From Toxorhynchites rutilus septentrionalis (Eukaryota; Arthropoda; Insecta; Diptera; Culicidae): a DNA stretch of 64,000 nt. Position 1 is the first letter of the stretch. Each line of letters opens with the position of its first letter. The translations under genes and the position numbers were made by a program. The stretch spans positions 53,831,393 to 53,895,392 of the forward strand of contig NC_073746.1 of NCBI RefSeq assembly GCF_029784135.1. The letters run 5' to 3'. Below the pieces are notes generated by a model. The model was not told where the DNA came from and searched no databases. It saw nothing but the letters and a program-made list of their open reading frames with translations. Positions 1 to 10,965 of this stretch are shown here, in pieces.

Positions 1-1071
1 TTTTTTTTTAATCTCAAAACGGTCTTCTTCTGCAATTTTTGTAAATATATTTTTATCAGAAAAATCCAAAATAGCGATATGTATTTGTGAAATTGTATCA
101 TTACGAAAAAAGTGCACGTGAGTTGATCGCTCGAAATGCAAATGTAGTGTTCGTTTCACAGACACTGTGGAGAAAGGATATATTTCGATTTATGCTCCGC
201 CTGTTTGCAACTTACTCAATATAGAAAGACGTCATTTGTCGTTTTCTATTAAACCCAAATGAATGAATGAACCGAAGAGTTTGATGCTTCTATAATTCAA
301 TACATTATCGTGTTATAACACAGATTCGCTCCATTTAGCGAGCAGTCAACAATCTCCGTTAAAACGTTGAATCGTCCGAATATTGAGCGTTTGCACAATA
401 GCAGTGTCAGTCCCAGCTCCCAATGATATCTATTATACAAAAAGACAAAAGTCGAAAATTAGATTAAAAAGTAGTCACACTTCGCAACACATCAGAAGAA
501 AAACATATATATATATTTTTTTTTTTCTTACTTTGTAACTGTCAGGGACCGACGCGGGGCTGATGTTTTACGAAAACACATAAGTTTTGTTTGATACTAA
601 GTGTAAGTAAAACTAGCTGGTTTGACAGGCTGCTAACATCTGTGGGCTGAGAAGCGAAATTTGCGTGACAGCTGACTCAGTCAACCAAGATATTTATGTT
701 TCCCTAAAAATACTTGTTACATTTTTGAAGAAACGCGGTTGCTCCATGTTGTTCTGGATAAACCCCGCTTTTTGTCACTACGGGAAAATGGCTGAAAACG
801 GGGCCAGAACTTTACCGAAATTGTGAATCACGGGAGCTAATTGAATTGTATTTGTATTTCCTGTATTTTTGAGTCATAGAACTTTTAAAAAAAAGATTTG
901 ATCATTCCTATAAAAACCTTATCAGTGTGCATTTATTCATTTTTTAAACGTTCTACCGTTTTATTAGAAATGATATTATTTGAATAACACATCGAAATGC
1001 GGGTATTTTAAAGTAAAAACGCATGGGAATTTATGAAATAATTCTTAATAAATTAAATTTCCCACATGTAT
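1..1071. other. AT-rich DNA, no gene seen
   Basis: This stretch holds only short chance reading frames, a T-run at the left edge and short T/A microsatellites near 508-525. No splice-bounded coding segment or terminal inverted repeat was found. It probably lies in an intron of, or upstream of, the dpr-like gene. Confidence 0.4.
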
Positions 1072-1593
1072 TGCTTAAAGAGTTTTTTTTTTATCCCATT
1101 TATTTATTTATCAGGCTCATTAGCATTTTATCTGTAACAGAGCCGGGCTTTTATCGTGTACATGTACATATGTTTATGTTTCTAGAAATTGTAAATTACA
1201 CAGTAGAAGTAGTAGCCATTTAGGCGTTAGGTTTTCTGTTCCATTACATTATTGTAAATTAAACTCTAGTAGCCATTTAGACGTAAGGGTATTCTATCTG
1301 TTCTTCCATTGTTCAGCAGACCGGACAGCGGAGACAGTTGATATTGATCATTGTTGGGTTATTTATAGAACAGCAGCCCGATGTGTCTTGCAGAGCAGAG
1401 CAGTTGTATGGATGAATCGATCTTATTTCGACCGTGGATCGATTTCCATCGCTGATGATGGTTGCGTGGACGTAGTTATTCTATAACAACACAAAGATGG
1501 CCAATTGAGGACCCTGAGTTTGAACTCACGATCGATCGCTTAGTAAGCGAACGCGTAACCACGTGGCTACGAAGACCCCCTGCTTAAAGAGTT
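1072..1593 (-). mobile_element. tRNA-headed SINE, 496 bp, with perfect 13-bp target duplication
   Basis: The insertion body is 1085-1580. It is flanked by identical copies of TGCTTAAAGAGTT at 1072-1084 and 1581-1593. Read on the minus strand it starts at 1580 with a tRNA-like head: an A-box-like segment (TAGCCACGTGGTTACGCG), a short anticodon-like hairpin and a B-box-like segment (GAGTTCAAACTC). It ends at 1085 in an A-run on that strand. Near its 3' end a unit containing CTAAATGGCTACTA occurs twice, about 55 bp apart (near 1216 and 1270). The target duplication, tRNA-like promoter and A-tail together mark a retrotransposed SINE. I do not recognise the family name for certain. Confidence 0.85.
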
Positions 1594-2277
1594 AACAGCA
1601 GTGAAATTGTTGAGCCATCCGGAAATATCCTAATAAAGTATCTGAAGCACCGAAAGCACATCATGAATTTACTGATTCACGTGTCGTGTTTATATCATTA
1701 GAGAAAACTCAAGAATTGGTCGGTGCTAAGTTAGAGGAGACCAAATAGCAAAATTGACAATTTCGTGTTATTAATTGGATTAAGTTGAGCACTTCGTAAG
1801 CTACATGCCACATTTATCAGATTTGGAAAATCACGCGTACAGCAGGAATAACATATCGAAATTGCTTTGAATGATCAACGAAAATCCATTATAACACCAA
1901 TCCTCAAACTCGTTTTTCTCGAAATTATGAAAATCACATGGTTCGGTCTGACTTAACACCGACCAATTCATTCATCTCTAATAACAAAATAAAAAGGAAA
2001 GATATGTTTGAACATCACTTCACGATCAAATATTATTAATAATACATTTATGTTAAATATTTTTTCCTGAAAGCTGAGGTTTTTTTCACAAAATATAACC
2101 GAATACCAGAAGGGTGTTATTTTTCGTTTACAACCCTATAGAAAATTAAATCCAAATGTTCATAATAATCACATTCTTCAAGATGTCCAATTCTACTGTA
2201 TCATCTCATCGAAAATTTATTGAATAGTACCAAATCTGTCATACCGTTCTAATACACACTCCTACTTTCCCTTACAG
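1594..2277 (+). other. probable intron upstream of the dpr-like exon
   Basis: No coding segment is visible. The stretch ends in a pyrimidine-rich tract and a CTTACAG acceptor at 2271-2277, directly before the first recognisable exon. Confidence 0.5.
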
Positions 2278-2405
2278 AGCCCATCACGACGATAGTCGGC
2301 GGACCAGATCTGTACATCGATACAGGTTCCACAGTAAATCTAACCTGCATCGTACGACATCTACCGGAGCCTCCGCCGCTCATTCTGTGGACGCACAATA
2401 GCGAG
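2278..2405 (+). CDS. dpr-family Ig protein, exon for first half of Ig domain 2
   Basis: The exon starts after a CTTACAG acceptor and ends at GAG before a GTGAGC donor. Its first two bases (AG) finish a codon begun upstream; the rest reads PITTIVGGPDLYIDTGSTVN and continues LTCIVRH, then PEPPPLIWTHNSE. That is the B strand of an Ig fold: a Cys with an N-linked glycosylation sequon just before it (NLT), followed by the core Trp. The pattern (GGPDLY.D.GST.NLTC...PEPP) matches the second Ig domain of Drosophila Dpr (defective proboscis extension response) neuronal cell-surface proteins, which bind DIP partners at synapses. It is phase 0 at its 3' end, matching the exon at 4244. The first Ig domain and signal peptide lie outside the window to the left. 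Family call is firm; which paralogue is unknown. Confidence 0.88.
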
Positions 2406-4243
2406 GTGAGCCCAGCTGATAGCGAATCGTGACACTGGTACTGCATCCAGATTGGTTGTCACCAGCTTGAAAATTTCATTGCACGCCAATCAATTACAAT
2501 TCCTACGATAACAAGAGCTGATCATCAGATTGACTTGTTTGCCCGAGGGCACCCGTGTGGGTCGTTGATTGACACTGCACTGCATTTGGCAATCCTAGCG
2601 ATAATACGAATAATCGATTTTCCATTAATTGCATCATATTGTGTTGCCATCGTTTGACACGAACATTAGCACCACGAAGCACTCCTGGTTTGGTGACCTA
2701 GTCAAAGCGTCATAATCAGTTGGAAGCAATTTTGTTGACTAAGCGATGATTTTGTAACCATTTATTCATAGCGGAACTCGTGAAAATTTTCCAACCCTGA
2801 ACTCTCCTTAAAACTACTGAATACCACACATATTCATCGAATGTTAAATCATTATAAAATCACATGTGCTCATGTGGTTTCACTTCTAGCTAACTGTAGA
2901 CACAGATCCGAACAGGTTGGACCATGGTCTGGCCCCGGAAGACAGGAAGATAAATTCGCAATCAAGTGGACAGATAAAAAAGTGACGTTTTATTTAATCG
3001 CCTGATGGTACCCAATGATGCCATTGACTCTGAGTAAACCAGCCAAATGTGACAGTGATATCACTCCGTTTACGGAAACGCCAATAAACATTTATTGCAG
3101 ATGGGTCATTCAAGGATTAAACTATAGTTTCGACAGGTGGGGAGCACTTCCTGTTGACGGGAAAACATTCAATTAGAGTTCATTAAGTACGACCATTATT
3201 TCTATGACGAAAGTTGCTTTCCACTTATTGATTGGTAGGTACCGCAAATCATTCAAGAAGTCGATCATTACCTGCAAAAAGTTTTTTTTCACTCAATTCT
3301 GAAGCTCATCCAGCGTTTATGGAATCAATCTTCATCTCGCGTATCGTAATCGTTGATTCCAATTAACAAGTTTTATGTTTGAACTGAACAAACCATTCGT
3401 TTGACCCGTGTAGTGCACAACGCACCTAACAACCTCCTTCACTGCAGGTTTCAGCGGAATCAGAAAGTAATTTTAAATTTACCTTCAGAAGTTTGCGTTT
3501 TCGGGGAATCTTTGCGGAGGAATGCTTTTCCACAAACAGCGAGCAATGAACCATATGATGGATTAAACAAGCGAAGAAGTGAAGCACATTACTTTGTTCG
3601 TCGAATCAAAGAAAAATTCTACACCTGCTGAAGTTTTGTATATCTTTTTCTGTGCAGGTTTCCCTCCTCTAAGATTTTCCAAATGTTTGCGTCGGATTTC
3701 GTAGAACTCATGATTACTCTGACACGTGTTCAAAGTTTGACAATGGATGAATTACTTTGCATGGGAATAAAGTAATTGTATTTTTCTTGTGTAATAACGA
3801 AAAGCTTCAGACAGCCAGCTTACGGTTATAGCGCAGTGAGTGATTCGTATATAAACAATTCGGCCAAAGAAAATTTTTCGAGTCAAGTTAATTCACAATT
3901 TGAATGTGATATGCGAAACGAATTCCATATGGTTAGAATGTAACCGAATCAAGGGGAGCATATTCTAAACCATAACAGAATCTCGTTTTCTTACGAAGCA
4001 ACAACCAAAATTCGCATTTCATGTCAACTTTGGTATTATCACACGTTCCATCAAAAATAAAAGTATTCTGCTGAAAATAAAATCACTCTTTTAGACATGT
4101 TTCGCAACCCCTTTTCCTGTCTTGCATTACTCGTCAACTGTTTGTGTCATTGCTCGAGCAACATTCCATTTCCACTCTTGAAGTATTTTCCACTTCTATA
4201 CTGATAAATTTCCCTCCATCCTTTCTCATCGGCTTTGACGCAG
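2406..4243 (+). other. intron of dpr-like gene (1,838 bp)
   Basis: Bounded by a GTGAGC donor at 2406 and a GACGCAG acceptor ending at 4243. The interior has no supported gene; a 76-codon open frame at 3401-3631 has no recognisable domain. No TE with clear ends was found in it. Confidence 0.75.
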
Positions 4244-4412
4244 GAAATCAATTATGACTCGCCACGTGGCGGCGTCTCGGTGATAACGGAGAAAGGAGAT
4301 ATCACGACATCCTATCTGCTGATACAGCGGGCCAAAGCTACCGACTCGGGCAAATACACGTGCTCTCCTTCGACGGCAAACCCCATCACAGCGAACGTGC
4401 ACGTGCTAAACG
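4244..4412 (+). CDS. dpr-family Ig protein, exon for second half of Ig domain 2
   Basis: The exon reads EINYDSPRGGVSVITEKGD, then ITTSYLLIQRAKATDSGKYTC and SPSTANPITANVHVLNG. The second disulfide Cys sits in the Ig signature DSGKYTC, and the RGGVSVITEKGD stretch followed by a YLLIQ strand is a strong Dpr-family hallmark. It enters in phase 0 from the exon ending at 2405, so the join gives HNSE followed by EINYDS, as in Dpr homologues. It leaves in phase 1 with a single G before a GTGAGT donor, and the next intron is only 261 bp (4413-4673). The canonical Cys-Trp-Cys set of the domain is complete across the two exons, so this looks like a functional gene and not a pseudogene. Confidence 0.92.
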
Positions 4413-4673
4413 GTGAGTACCCTTTGGGGTAGTGTTTATTCTTCGAATCTGCAGATGTGGATAGGGGTGCAAATTAAATGAAGTTGTCATTCGCGAAAGT
4501 CGGGACATAGGTGATTCTGACCATGATAGAATCGTTTATCACAGAGCAGCCAATCATCATGTCTCACTACCAGACGATCGCAAGCCTTTCTACACTAAAG
4601 GAATCAAACCGAATGCTCTTCATTTCTTCAATAAACATAATTTCGGTATTATGTTCTTGTTCTGGTTTCACAG

Positions 4674-4795
4674 GTGAACATCCGGCCGCCATCCAGAGTG
4701 CGTTCGGGTTGCAGAGCAACTTCATCCTGACAGGCTGCTGCAATCTGGCTCTCATTTTACTCTCCATGCTGATCCACCGACCGATTGTCAGATAG
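4674..4795 (+). CDS. dpr-family Ig protein, terminal exon with hydrophobic tail
   Basis: After a TTTCACAG acceptor the exon supplies GT to complete Gly, then reads EHPAAIQSAFG, continues LQSNFILTGCCNL and ends ALILLSMLIHRPIVR with a TAG stop at 4793-4795. NGEHPAA followed by a short hydrophobic C-terminus is typical of Dpr proteins, which are held at the neuronal surface. The hydrophobic run (about 12 residues) is followed by a basic hexapeptide, HRPIVR. It could therefore be a GPI-attachment signal, as is usual for the family, or a short membrane anchor. The small residues (S, A, G) before it are acceptable attachment sites. The tail is less conserved than the Ig domain, so this exon is assigned mainly by NGEHPAA and by phase (1). 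Confidence 0.85.
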
Positions 4796-6639
4796 AACTA
4801 GTCATAAATCAGCATTCAAACTGGACAGGAACGAGCGGAATATCTGGTAGTGATGGTGCTGTTTCAATGAATTGCGATGGTGACGATGGAAAACAAGAGA
4901 GTAGGACAACCAACAAAAACTATAGATGTGACAGAAGAAGAAAAATACACAACAGGACAAACGAATACAACTCGACCATGACCTCGTTTTCATTAACAAC
5001 GTAACATAGAAAGAAATTCCTTTTCCTTGCACATCCGTTTCGTTGGTGTTATCGGTCAGTGGAAAGCTGGATAACAAGCAAAAATTAAGGAATTCCTCGG
5101 AAACGGGTGGTTGGTACAGACAGTTACAGGGAGGAAACAAAAACTTTTTTTTTATCGAGATGGTCTAGTTCCACGGTTATGGCGAAATTTTCCGTCAGAA
5201 AGAAAACCAGGTTTTTTGGGAAAGGATTTTCTAAGGTTGGACACTGTTATTACTGCGAAGCAGAGCGGAAATGCTTGTCGTTGTTCGGTTACACTGGCCT
5301 TTGCTTAGGGAATTTGTTAGAAATAAAGCAAATCAGGCTTGCAAAAAAACAATAACATCCTCATGGGTCGATTGATTTAGATAGAGACGCTTTTATACTA
5401 ATTTAGATAAATTAATTTTTATCTATCCAAAATGAAATCGTTTTGGTGCCATATACCATCTAGTATCTGTTGACATTCATTGACGCTATGATAAATGATT
5501 TTGTTTGCACTTATCAAAAAGTACGAGGATCGTTTGGAAAATCCATGGAAAGAGATAAACTACTAAAAATTCTGAAATCACTTCCTCGTTTTAATAAAAT
5601 CTTTTTCCCGTCAACAATTTCTTCAAATTGGGAATTAAATGGTATATGAGTCCAATTCTGGAGAATTGAAGTAGTGTGAAACGAGTTAGAACCCTATTTC
5701 CATTAATTTTGAGACTTTGAAATCAATTTTGAGATTTTGAAAATTGATATAAAAAAAATTGATAACAATAACTGTAATAAATAAAAGCAATTTTGAATTA
5801 ATTTTTAATTTTTGTAACAATTTAATAATTGTAATAATTTTGTAAAAATTTAAAAATATGTTTGAAACAAATGTGTGATAGGACTGCATCCATTTTCGAA
5901 TTTTATGTTGAATTTGTGATGCATCCACCTTCTGCATAGACAGCAGCTCACGGATGAGCTTCGGAAGAATCTCAGATGAACTCCTTCGGTAACTTTTCTT
6001 TTCCGCGGAAGTTTCTTGAATGTGTCAAAACTCGGATAACTTTTTGGATTGACCTTGGTCTTCAGAACACCCAAACACTCTGATCGAACGACTAAAAAAC
6101 GGCTGAGCATATTATTATGAAACGTTCACAGGAACGTAGGGGGAATACTAGGCTAAAAATTTACCTGAAAACATTAGAACTTACTGCAGTATTTGCAAAA
6201 CTACAGAAGATTTTTAAAACACTTCTAAAGACGTGTTTTGGTACTTTTGTAAAATCGATGCAAAAAATTCAAATATATTTTTATTCGCTAACGTAACGAA
6301 TTAGCCTCGTACAAAATTTATTGGAGTTCTCAAAATCACCTTTCGATTTGCAAAATCACCTTTCGATGATCAAAGACCCAGAATAATCAATGGTTCAAGT
6401 CATATTCCTACGTCAAATTTCTGTCCGTGCCTATAGGCACAGACCTTTCTATTTTTTTTAAGTTGGTACTGCTGTCAGTGGTCCTGATGTCATCCTGATG
6501 TATAATTTGTATGATAATACAGATATGTTAAGAAGAATTTATATCTTAGAAAACTCACGTTTCCCAAAACTTTAATGTTTTACAAAAAAGGTTTTTTCAA
6601 TGTTTTCACTGAAATTGGAACAGAACGAAAACGACAGCT
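4796..6639. other. 3' UTR then AT-rich intergenic DNA
   Basis: The first several hundred bases are probably the dpr-like 3' UTR. Beyond about 5600 the DNA is very AT-rich with runs of TTTGAGA/TTGAAAT and no supported gene. Confidence 0.45.
5322..5327 (+). terminator. candidate polyadenylation signal of the dpr-like gene
   Basis: The first AATAAA downstream of the stop lies here, 527 bases after it; another is at 5593-5598. In AT-rich DNA such hexamers are common by chance, so this is only a candidate for the 3' UTR end. Confidence 0.3.
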
Positions 6640-7035
6640 TTTTTTTATGCGGGTAATATAAACATTAGAGTACCAATGAAAATGGCCATCTCGAATTTTC
6701 AAAGCGAACTTGATTAGAAATGTTGATTCCCACGAAAAATTACCCTATGCAAAATATTAGCTCAATCGGACTTCGTTTACTAGTGTCGCACAGCGGTCGA
6801 AGCGGAGTTTTTTGAAACCCGAAAAATCCCCCAGGGGGGGAAAAAGGAAATCGGGGTTTTCGAAAAAAAGATTTGGTGTCAAATGTCGTCAAATTGCATG
6901 AAACGTCGAGATCTACTGCCATCTCTTTTTGTTTTGTCAAAAATCGACAAATCTTATTTTTTTTTTGTCAAAAATCGACACTTTGGGACTCGGACTCGTT
7001 TTTTCGGAATACGAAGCAAAACGTATGGTTTAGGG
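6640..7035 (+). repeat. dispersed repeat related to the 41.2-kb inverted-repeat element
   Basis: This segment shares several blocks, in the same order, with 41215-41490: the opening AAAATGGCCAT/AAAATGGTCAT, AGCTCAATCGGAC, a GGAAAT/TCGAAAA block, GTCAAATG, and the exact string GCATGAAACGTCGAGATCT, then a block AAAATCGAC..TGGGACT. It is a diverged single arm of that repeat family, with a TTTTTTTT expansion near 6958 and a duplicated GTCAAAAATCGACA unit. No coding content. Confidence 0.6.
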
Positions 7036-7131
7036 TGCCCATCAGGGCATTAAGCATTTCAAGTTATTATTACAGAGTGTCCGAAATATGAAGCTGTTTG
7101 AAATATCTGATTCGGAGCGGTATATCAATAA
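7036..7131. repeat. stray end of the 1.55-kb TIR element family
   Basis: GCATTAAGCATTTCAAG, then ATTATTAC and GTGTCCGAAATATGA followed by a degraded GATTC.GA.CGGTAT match the reverse complement of the left terminus at 56079-56140. The terminus has gained an internal insertion of about 20 bp. Only one end is present, so this is a fragment. Confidence 0.55.
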
Positions 7132-8201
7132 GATTTTCTAAAAAAGTTCTAAGAATACACGAAAAGATTTTTCAGACCAAAAACTCAAGATTCATTATGA
7201 AAATCCTGCTACACGCCTCAGTAATACATTACGGTATACGATTATCCAATTTGGATTACAGTTTTCCACTCCCCTTCAATCCATACTGTTGGGTGGATTT
7301 GATTGAATTCCTGTTTGCTCAGTTGGTTATTAGAACGGTTGCTTTCCTACAGAGCTTACTGTGGATAATCCAGTAAACGATGCTCGTATTCAGCTCACAG
7401 CTGGACGCACATTTCGGTGTATGTTTAATGCGTTTTGATTACATTACATCTAACTTTGTGGCAGATCTGCTGTATCCATAACGTACATTATTTATGTTCA
7501 TTATGGTAGGATTATGGTATGTGATGAGTTTTGTGTGAGTCATTCAAATAATGTTGGGCGAGTTCAACTGAAAGTGGGTTTCAGCATGTTTGGTTCCGTT
7601 GCTCAGATTTATCCAATACGCTTCCGTGCTCCAAACTCGAGAGTTTTTGATCCTTTTCAATTGTAAATACTGTAAATTCCTATTTCTTCTGATATCACTT
7701 TTTGAAAATACGTGGCAAAAAATCTAAAGGAAACGCGATGGTTTGATTGGTTTCATTTAGTTTTTTATGATTTTTATCATTTCACAGTAATGACAATGGA
7801 ATGGAAATGATGAAATGTTTTCTGCGACTGGAGTCACAAAGTAAACACGTATTATTGCACATTTATACACCGAAAAAAAAATTCATATCAGATTTATCTG
7901 TACGGCACATATTTTGACGTAGGGCTACGTCTTTCGGGAACATATTGGTACAAAGTGAAAATCGAAAATCGAGAACATCGTGAAAATTGTCCAATTTCAA
8001 ACGCTTATTGCTCAGTCATTTCATGATGGATTGATGAAATTTTTGCGTCAACCGATTTCTGCACTCCATAACAATTTGTTATATTGAAGAAAATAATATA
8101 TGATATGAAACTAACTATCGAACAATTAAAAAATCTCAACCCCTTTCCTAACGGAAATACCCACTTCTAATTGGTCGAAATTGACGACACATGCGGCGGA
8201 T
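7132..8201. other. AT-rich intergenic DNA with a GACGTAG dyad
   Basis: No gene seen. At 7916-7931 there is a perfect dyad GACGTAG-GG-CTACGTC embedded in TTTTGACG...CGTCTTT. The same dyad context occurs in opposite orientation at 52076-52091. The stretch directly before 8202 (ACCCACTTCTAATTGGTCG onward) runs without a break into the minisatellite and probably belongs to the same dispersed unit. Confidence 0.5.
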
Positions 8202-8560
8202 CCCTAACAGAGACAATAAAACCAAGCTGTCTGGGGGAAATCGGCATTGCAAATACATGAAAGTAGGGGGAGCTTTTGTTCCTACCGAAATGTATTCCCT
8301 AACAGAGACATCAAAACCAAGCTGCCTGGGGGAAATTGGCATTGCAAATGCATGAAAGTAGGGGGAACATTTGCTCCCACCGAAATGTGTTCCCTAACAG
8401 AGACATCAAAACCAAGCTGCCTGGGGGAAATCGGCATTGCAAAAGCATGAAAGTAGGGGGAGCTTATGTACCCACCGAAAAGTGTTCCCTAACAGAGACA
8501 TCAAAACCAAGCTGCCCGGGGGAAATCGACATTGCAAATATATGCAAGCCGGAGGCATTT
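8202..8560 (+). repeat. 95-bp tandem minisatellite, four copies
   Basis: Units begin with CCCTAACAGAGACA at 8202, 8297, 8392 and 8487, an exact 95-bp period; the last is partial. Each carries AAAACCAAGCTG, GGGGGAAATCGGCATTGCAA and TGAAAGTAGGGGGA. The units differ at scattered bases (for example AATAAAA against ATCAAAA). Since 95 is not a multiple of three, reading frames crossing the array change frame in each unit, and the open frames here (about 60-80 codons) are by-products and not genes. Confidence 0.92.
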
Positions 8561-9104
8561 TTATATTGCAAGTAAGGTGAACGATACGATTATTTCTAGC
8601 AAATAAAATTTAAATTTGGAGCTTTAATGTTGGTTGCTTCGTGAAATTTCATATTAATGACCGATCGTGTATTGTGAAAAATTGTATATGGTCATAGTTG
8701 TGTTAAAAATGACTTGATATATGAAAATTTAATTTTCATAAATAAAAGCGTGATGTGATTTCTGCATATAGTATTAGGTGTAAAATTCGCATTGGGTCGA
8801 ATAAACACTCAGAAAGTAAAAATTATAAAAGAAAATTACCTTTTCTTTTTCAAATATGGTTTCTCTATGTTGAAGTAGCATGTTTTTACTGATGAGAAAA
8901 ATTGATAATTGTGTTCGGTATTGGCAATTATCATATATTACATTGGTGAGTGTTTTTTCTTCATTTCATCCATACATAACACAGGAGGCATCTCGTCTAA
9001 GATCACAGAGAGCGGTTTTCATCATATCTCGTTCCACTTCGGTATCTTTTATCTGATACGCACCATCCAACGACTGTTTACCATCCTTCATGTAAACACT
9101 GGTA
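8561..9104. other. AT-rich intergenic DNA, nothing recognised
   Basis: Only short chance frames. GCAAATATATGCAAGCCGGA just before 8561 marks the exit from the minisatellite unit. Confidence 0.4.
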
Positions 9105-9272
9105 CACCCATACCTCGCTTTACGGCCTAGATACGTTCCTGGCCCGCTAAGAAAAAAGCGGTATAACGAATCAATTATTCCAATACAAATTCATACAAAC
9201 TCTATCGGATCAGTTCCAAGCTTGTTCAACGAAAAGCTGTATAAAGAGCGGCCATATAGCGAAGTATGGGTG
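9105..9272. mobile_element. 168-bp Tc1/mariner-type MITE
   Basis: The element starts CACCCATACCTCGCT and ends AGCGAAGTATGGGTG, so the termini are inverted repeats with one mismatch over 15 bp. TA flanks both ends (9103-9104 and 9273-9274), consistent with a TA target duplication. It is too short to encode anything. Confidence 0.75.
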
Positions 9273-10404
9273 TAGAGTGAACAAACAATACCCAATAACC
9301 AAACAAAACTACCCTTTTCAGGGCCACCAAATCATTATCAAAGAGTTTAACAATGTAATTCTTCAAACATATCCAAAATCAACAGATAGCTTAACGGAAT
9401 CCTACGTCAACTATGCGATCGTGTCTCGGACACAACTCTCCTGTGATTTTTTTTTGCATTATAGCCGCGCATATTCATTAGATTAATCTTGCACATGGAA
9501 TTAAATGTTATTTGCGGTTGCATATAATAATAGATTTATTTTTGAAATATACTCAAAATAGATTCTTTTTACTTTATATAACTCAAAATAGGGAAAAAGT
9601 CTATTTCAGCAATGTGTTTACATATTATCGTCTGGAATTATATGAAAATTGTGTACGTTATTCATCTCTCTGATTATAATAAGTAAAAATACTGAAACAT
9701 TCTTATTCCCTATTTGTGTTATTTGAGAGGGAAACAAAAATGCTTATGATGTTTGTCTTAGATATGGCTTCATATGATGGCTTATTGACTTGAGATGGCT
9801 TCAAAATGATCATTAAAATCACCAACAATTCATTGTTCACCTACGTTTTAAATAACTTAAATAAATTCTAGTAGGAATTCTATTACTTTCATAACCTTAG
9901 ATTGATAATAACATTCATTTTATACTAGTATAAGTATAAAATCACGACAGTAGCCTCCAAAAAACTTGGTTCAAAATTTTATGATTGATGAGCTTCCTCT
10001 GATTTCTCATGAGCCTTTTTTTGTTTGAGATTAAACATTTTGTTATAGATCTTTCCTCCAGGGTTGCGCTTGCCACCACACCGAAGAACAAAATATAATT
10101 CCTGAAAGAGTCACAAAAAGAATTACGTAACATTTAATCTCCGTACGAAAAATCATTCAAAGGTTTATCATGTTGATTAATTGTTGTTATGCAATTCATG
10201 TTTTTTGTTTGTATGTTTGTTAATTACCTTTTTTCCTGTTTGAATAAATGAACCATTTATGAGACGTAGTCGTCCAATAGATTTTCCGTGGTTTTAATTC
10301 CAAGGCTCAGATGATATTCCGCTATTATGCGTACAAGCATTGACCTTGGGTTGGCGAATTCAATATTGGAGAATCGCCTTTATCTGGTTACCGCACATAA
10401 AATC
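9273..10404. other. AT-rich intergenic DNA, nothing recognised
   Basis: No inverted repeats with target duplications and no coding segment were seen. Confidence 0.4.
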
Positions 10405-10965
10405 TCATTTCATTCTTCCCGACAAATGGACTTCATTGCATGTTGACTCCCCCCAAAATTAATTCGTTTCTCTCTCGCCTGTATCACGTATGCATATATC
10501 GATGTTTGAGTTCATCGAGTTTTGACATATACTACAGGTGAGCTAGATTTGTTTGTACTGTATACGATAATCACTTACACATGAGGGGCTTAGAATGAAA
10601 GGGCTGTAAGTGATTTGATCGATTTCTCTACATCGACTCCCTCTTTTGGTCATAACTTAGCTGCAAATACATTCCCAGTTGTATTTGACAATGTGAAAGA
10701 TAGGTCAGAACCTCATCTATCGAATTCTATAGCTTACTTAAATTGGAATTTTTTTGCAGTTGAGTTATTAACTAAATAAAAAGTTGATGAAGAGAAATCG
10801 ATCAAGTCACTTACACCCCTTGCATTCTAAGGCCCTCGCATATAAAATAGCTGCCCGCTATTCACTAATACTAGCGCGAGGATCTTTATAGAATACCTGG
10901 TAACTGTCTAAGATCGTTGGTTTGAGTCCACGGTGGAATAACAATGAAGCCGTCCATTAACGTCT
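10405..10965 (+). repeat. dispersed repeat, copy A (interrupted by a MITE)
   Basis: Similar to 16318-16660 in the same orientation: shared blocks include TTTCTCTCTC.., ATCGATGTT.GAGTTCA, GGTTTGAC/GTTTTGAC, CTACAGGTGAGCTAGATT, then CTATT.ACTAATAC.A.CGCGAGGA, CTTTATAG.ATAC, and a tRNA B-box-like GGTTTGAGTCC. Copy A is longer because a MITE sits inside it at 10583-10837. I do not recognise the family; the B-box-like string near one end is suggestive of a tRNA-related element but not proof. Confidence 0.65.
10583..10837. mobile_element. 255-bp MITE with ~47-bp inverted repeats
   Basis: The left arm begins GAGGGGCTTAGAATG and continues through TGTAAGTGATTTGATCGA to TTTCTCT. The right arm is its reverse complement with a few mismatches. 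Copy B of the host repeat at 16318-16660 has the uninterrupted site (ACACGTATGAAATAG), so the insertion point is directly visible. The flanks both show CAT, which suggests a 3-bp duplication, but this is not certain. Non-coding. Confidence 0.8.

Noticed and set aside
1507..1580. Functional tRNA gene on the minus strand
   Set aside because: The ends do not pair as an acceptor stem, and the segment is the head of a SINE flanked by a 13-bp duplication.
8202..8560. CRISPR-like array
   Set aside because: The units are contiguous 95-bp tandem copies without unique spacers, in a eukaryotic context.
8247..8575. Cys/Lys-rich repeat proteins in the minisatellite
   Set aside because: The 95-bp period shifts the frame in each unit, and open frames exist in several frames at once.
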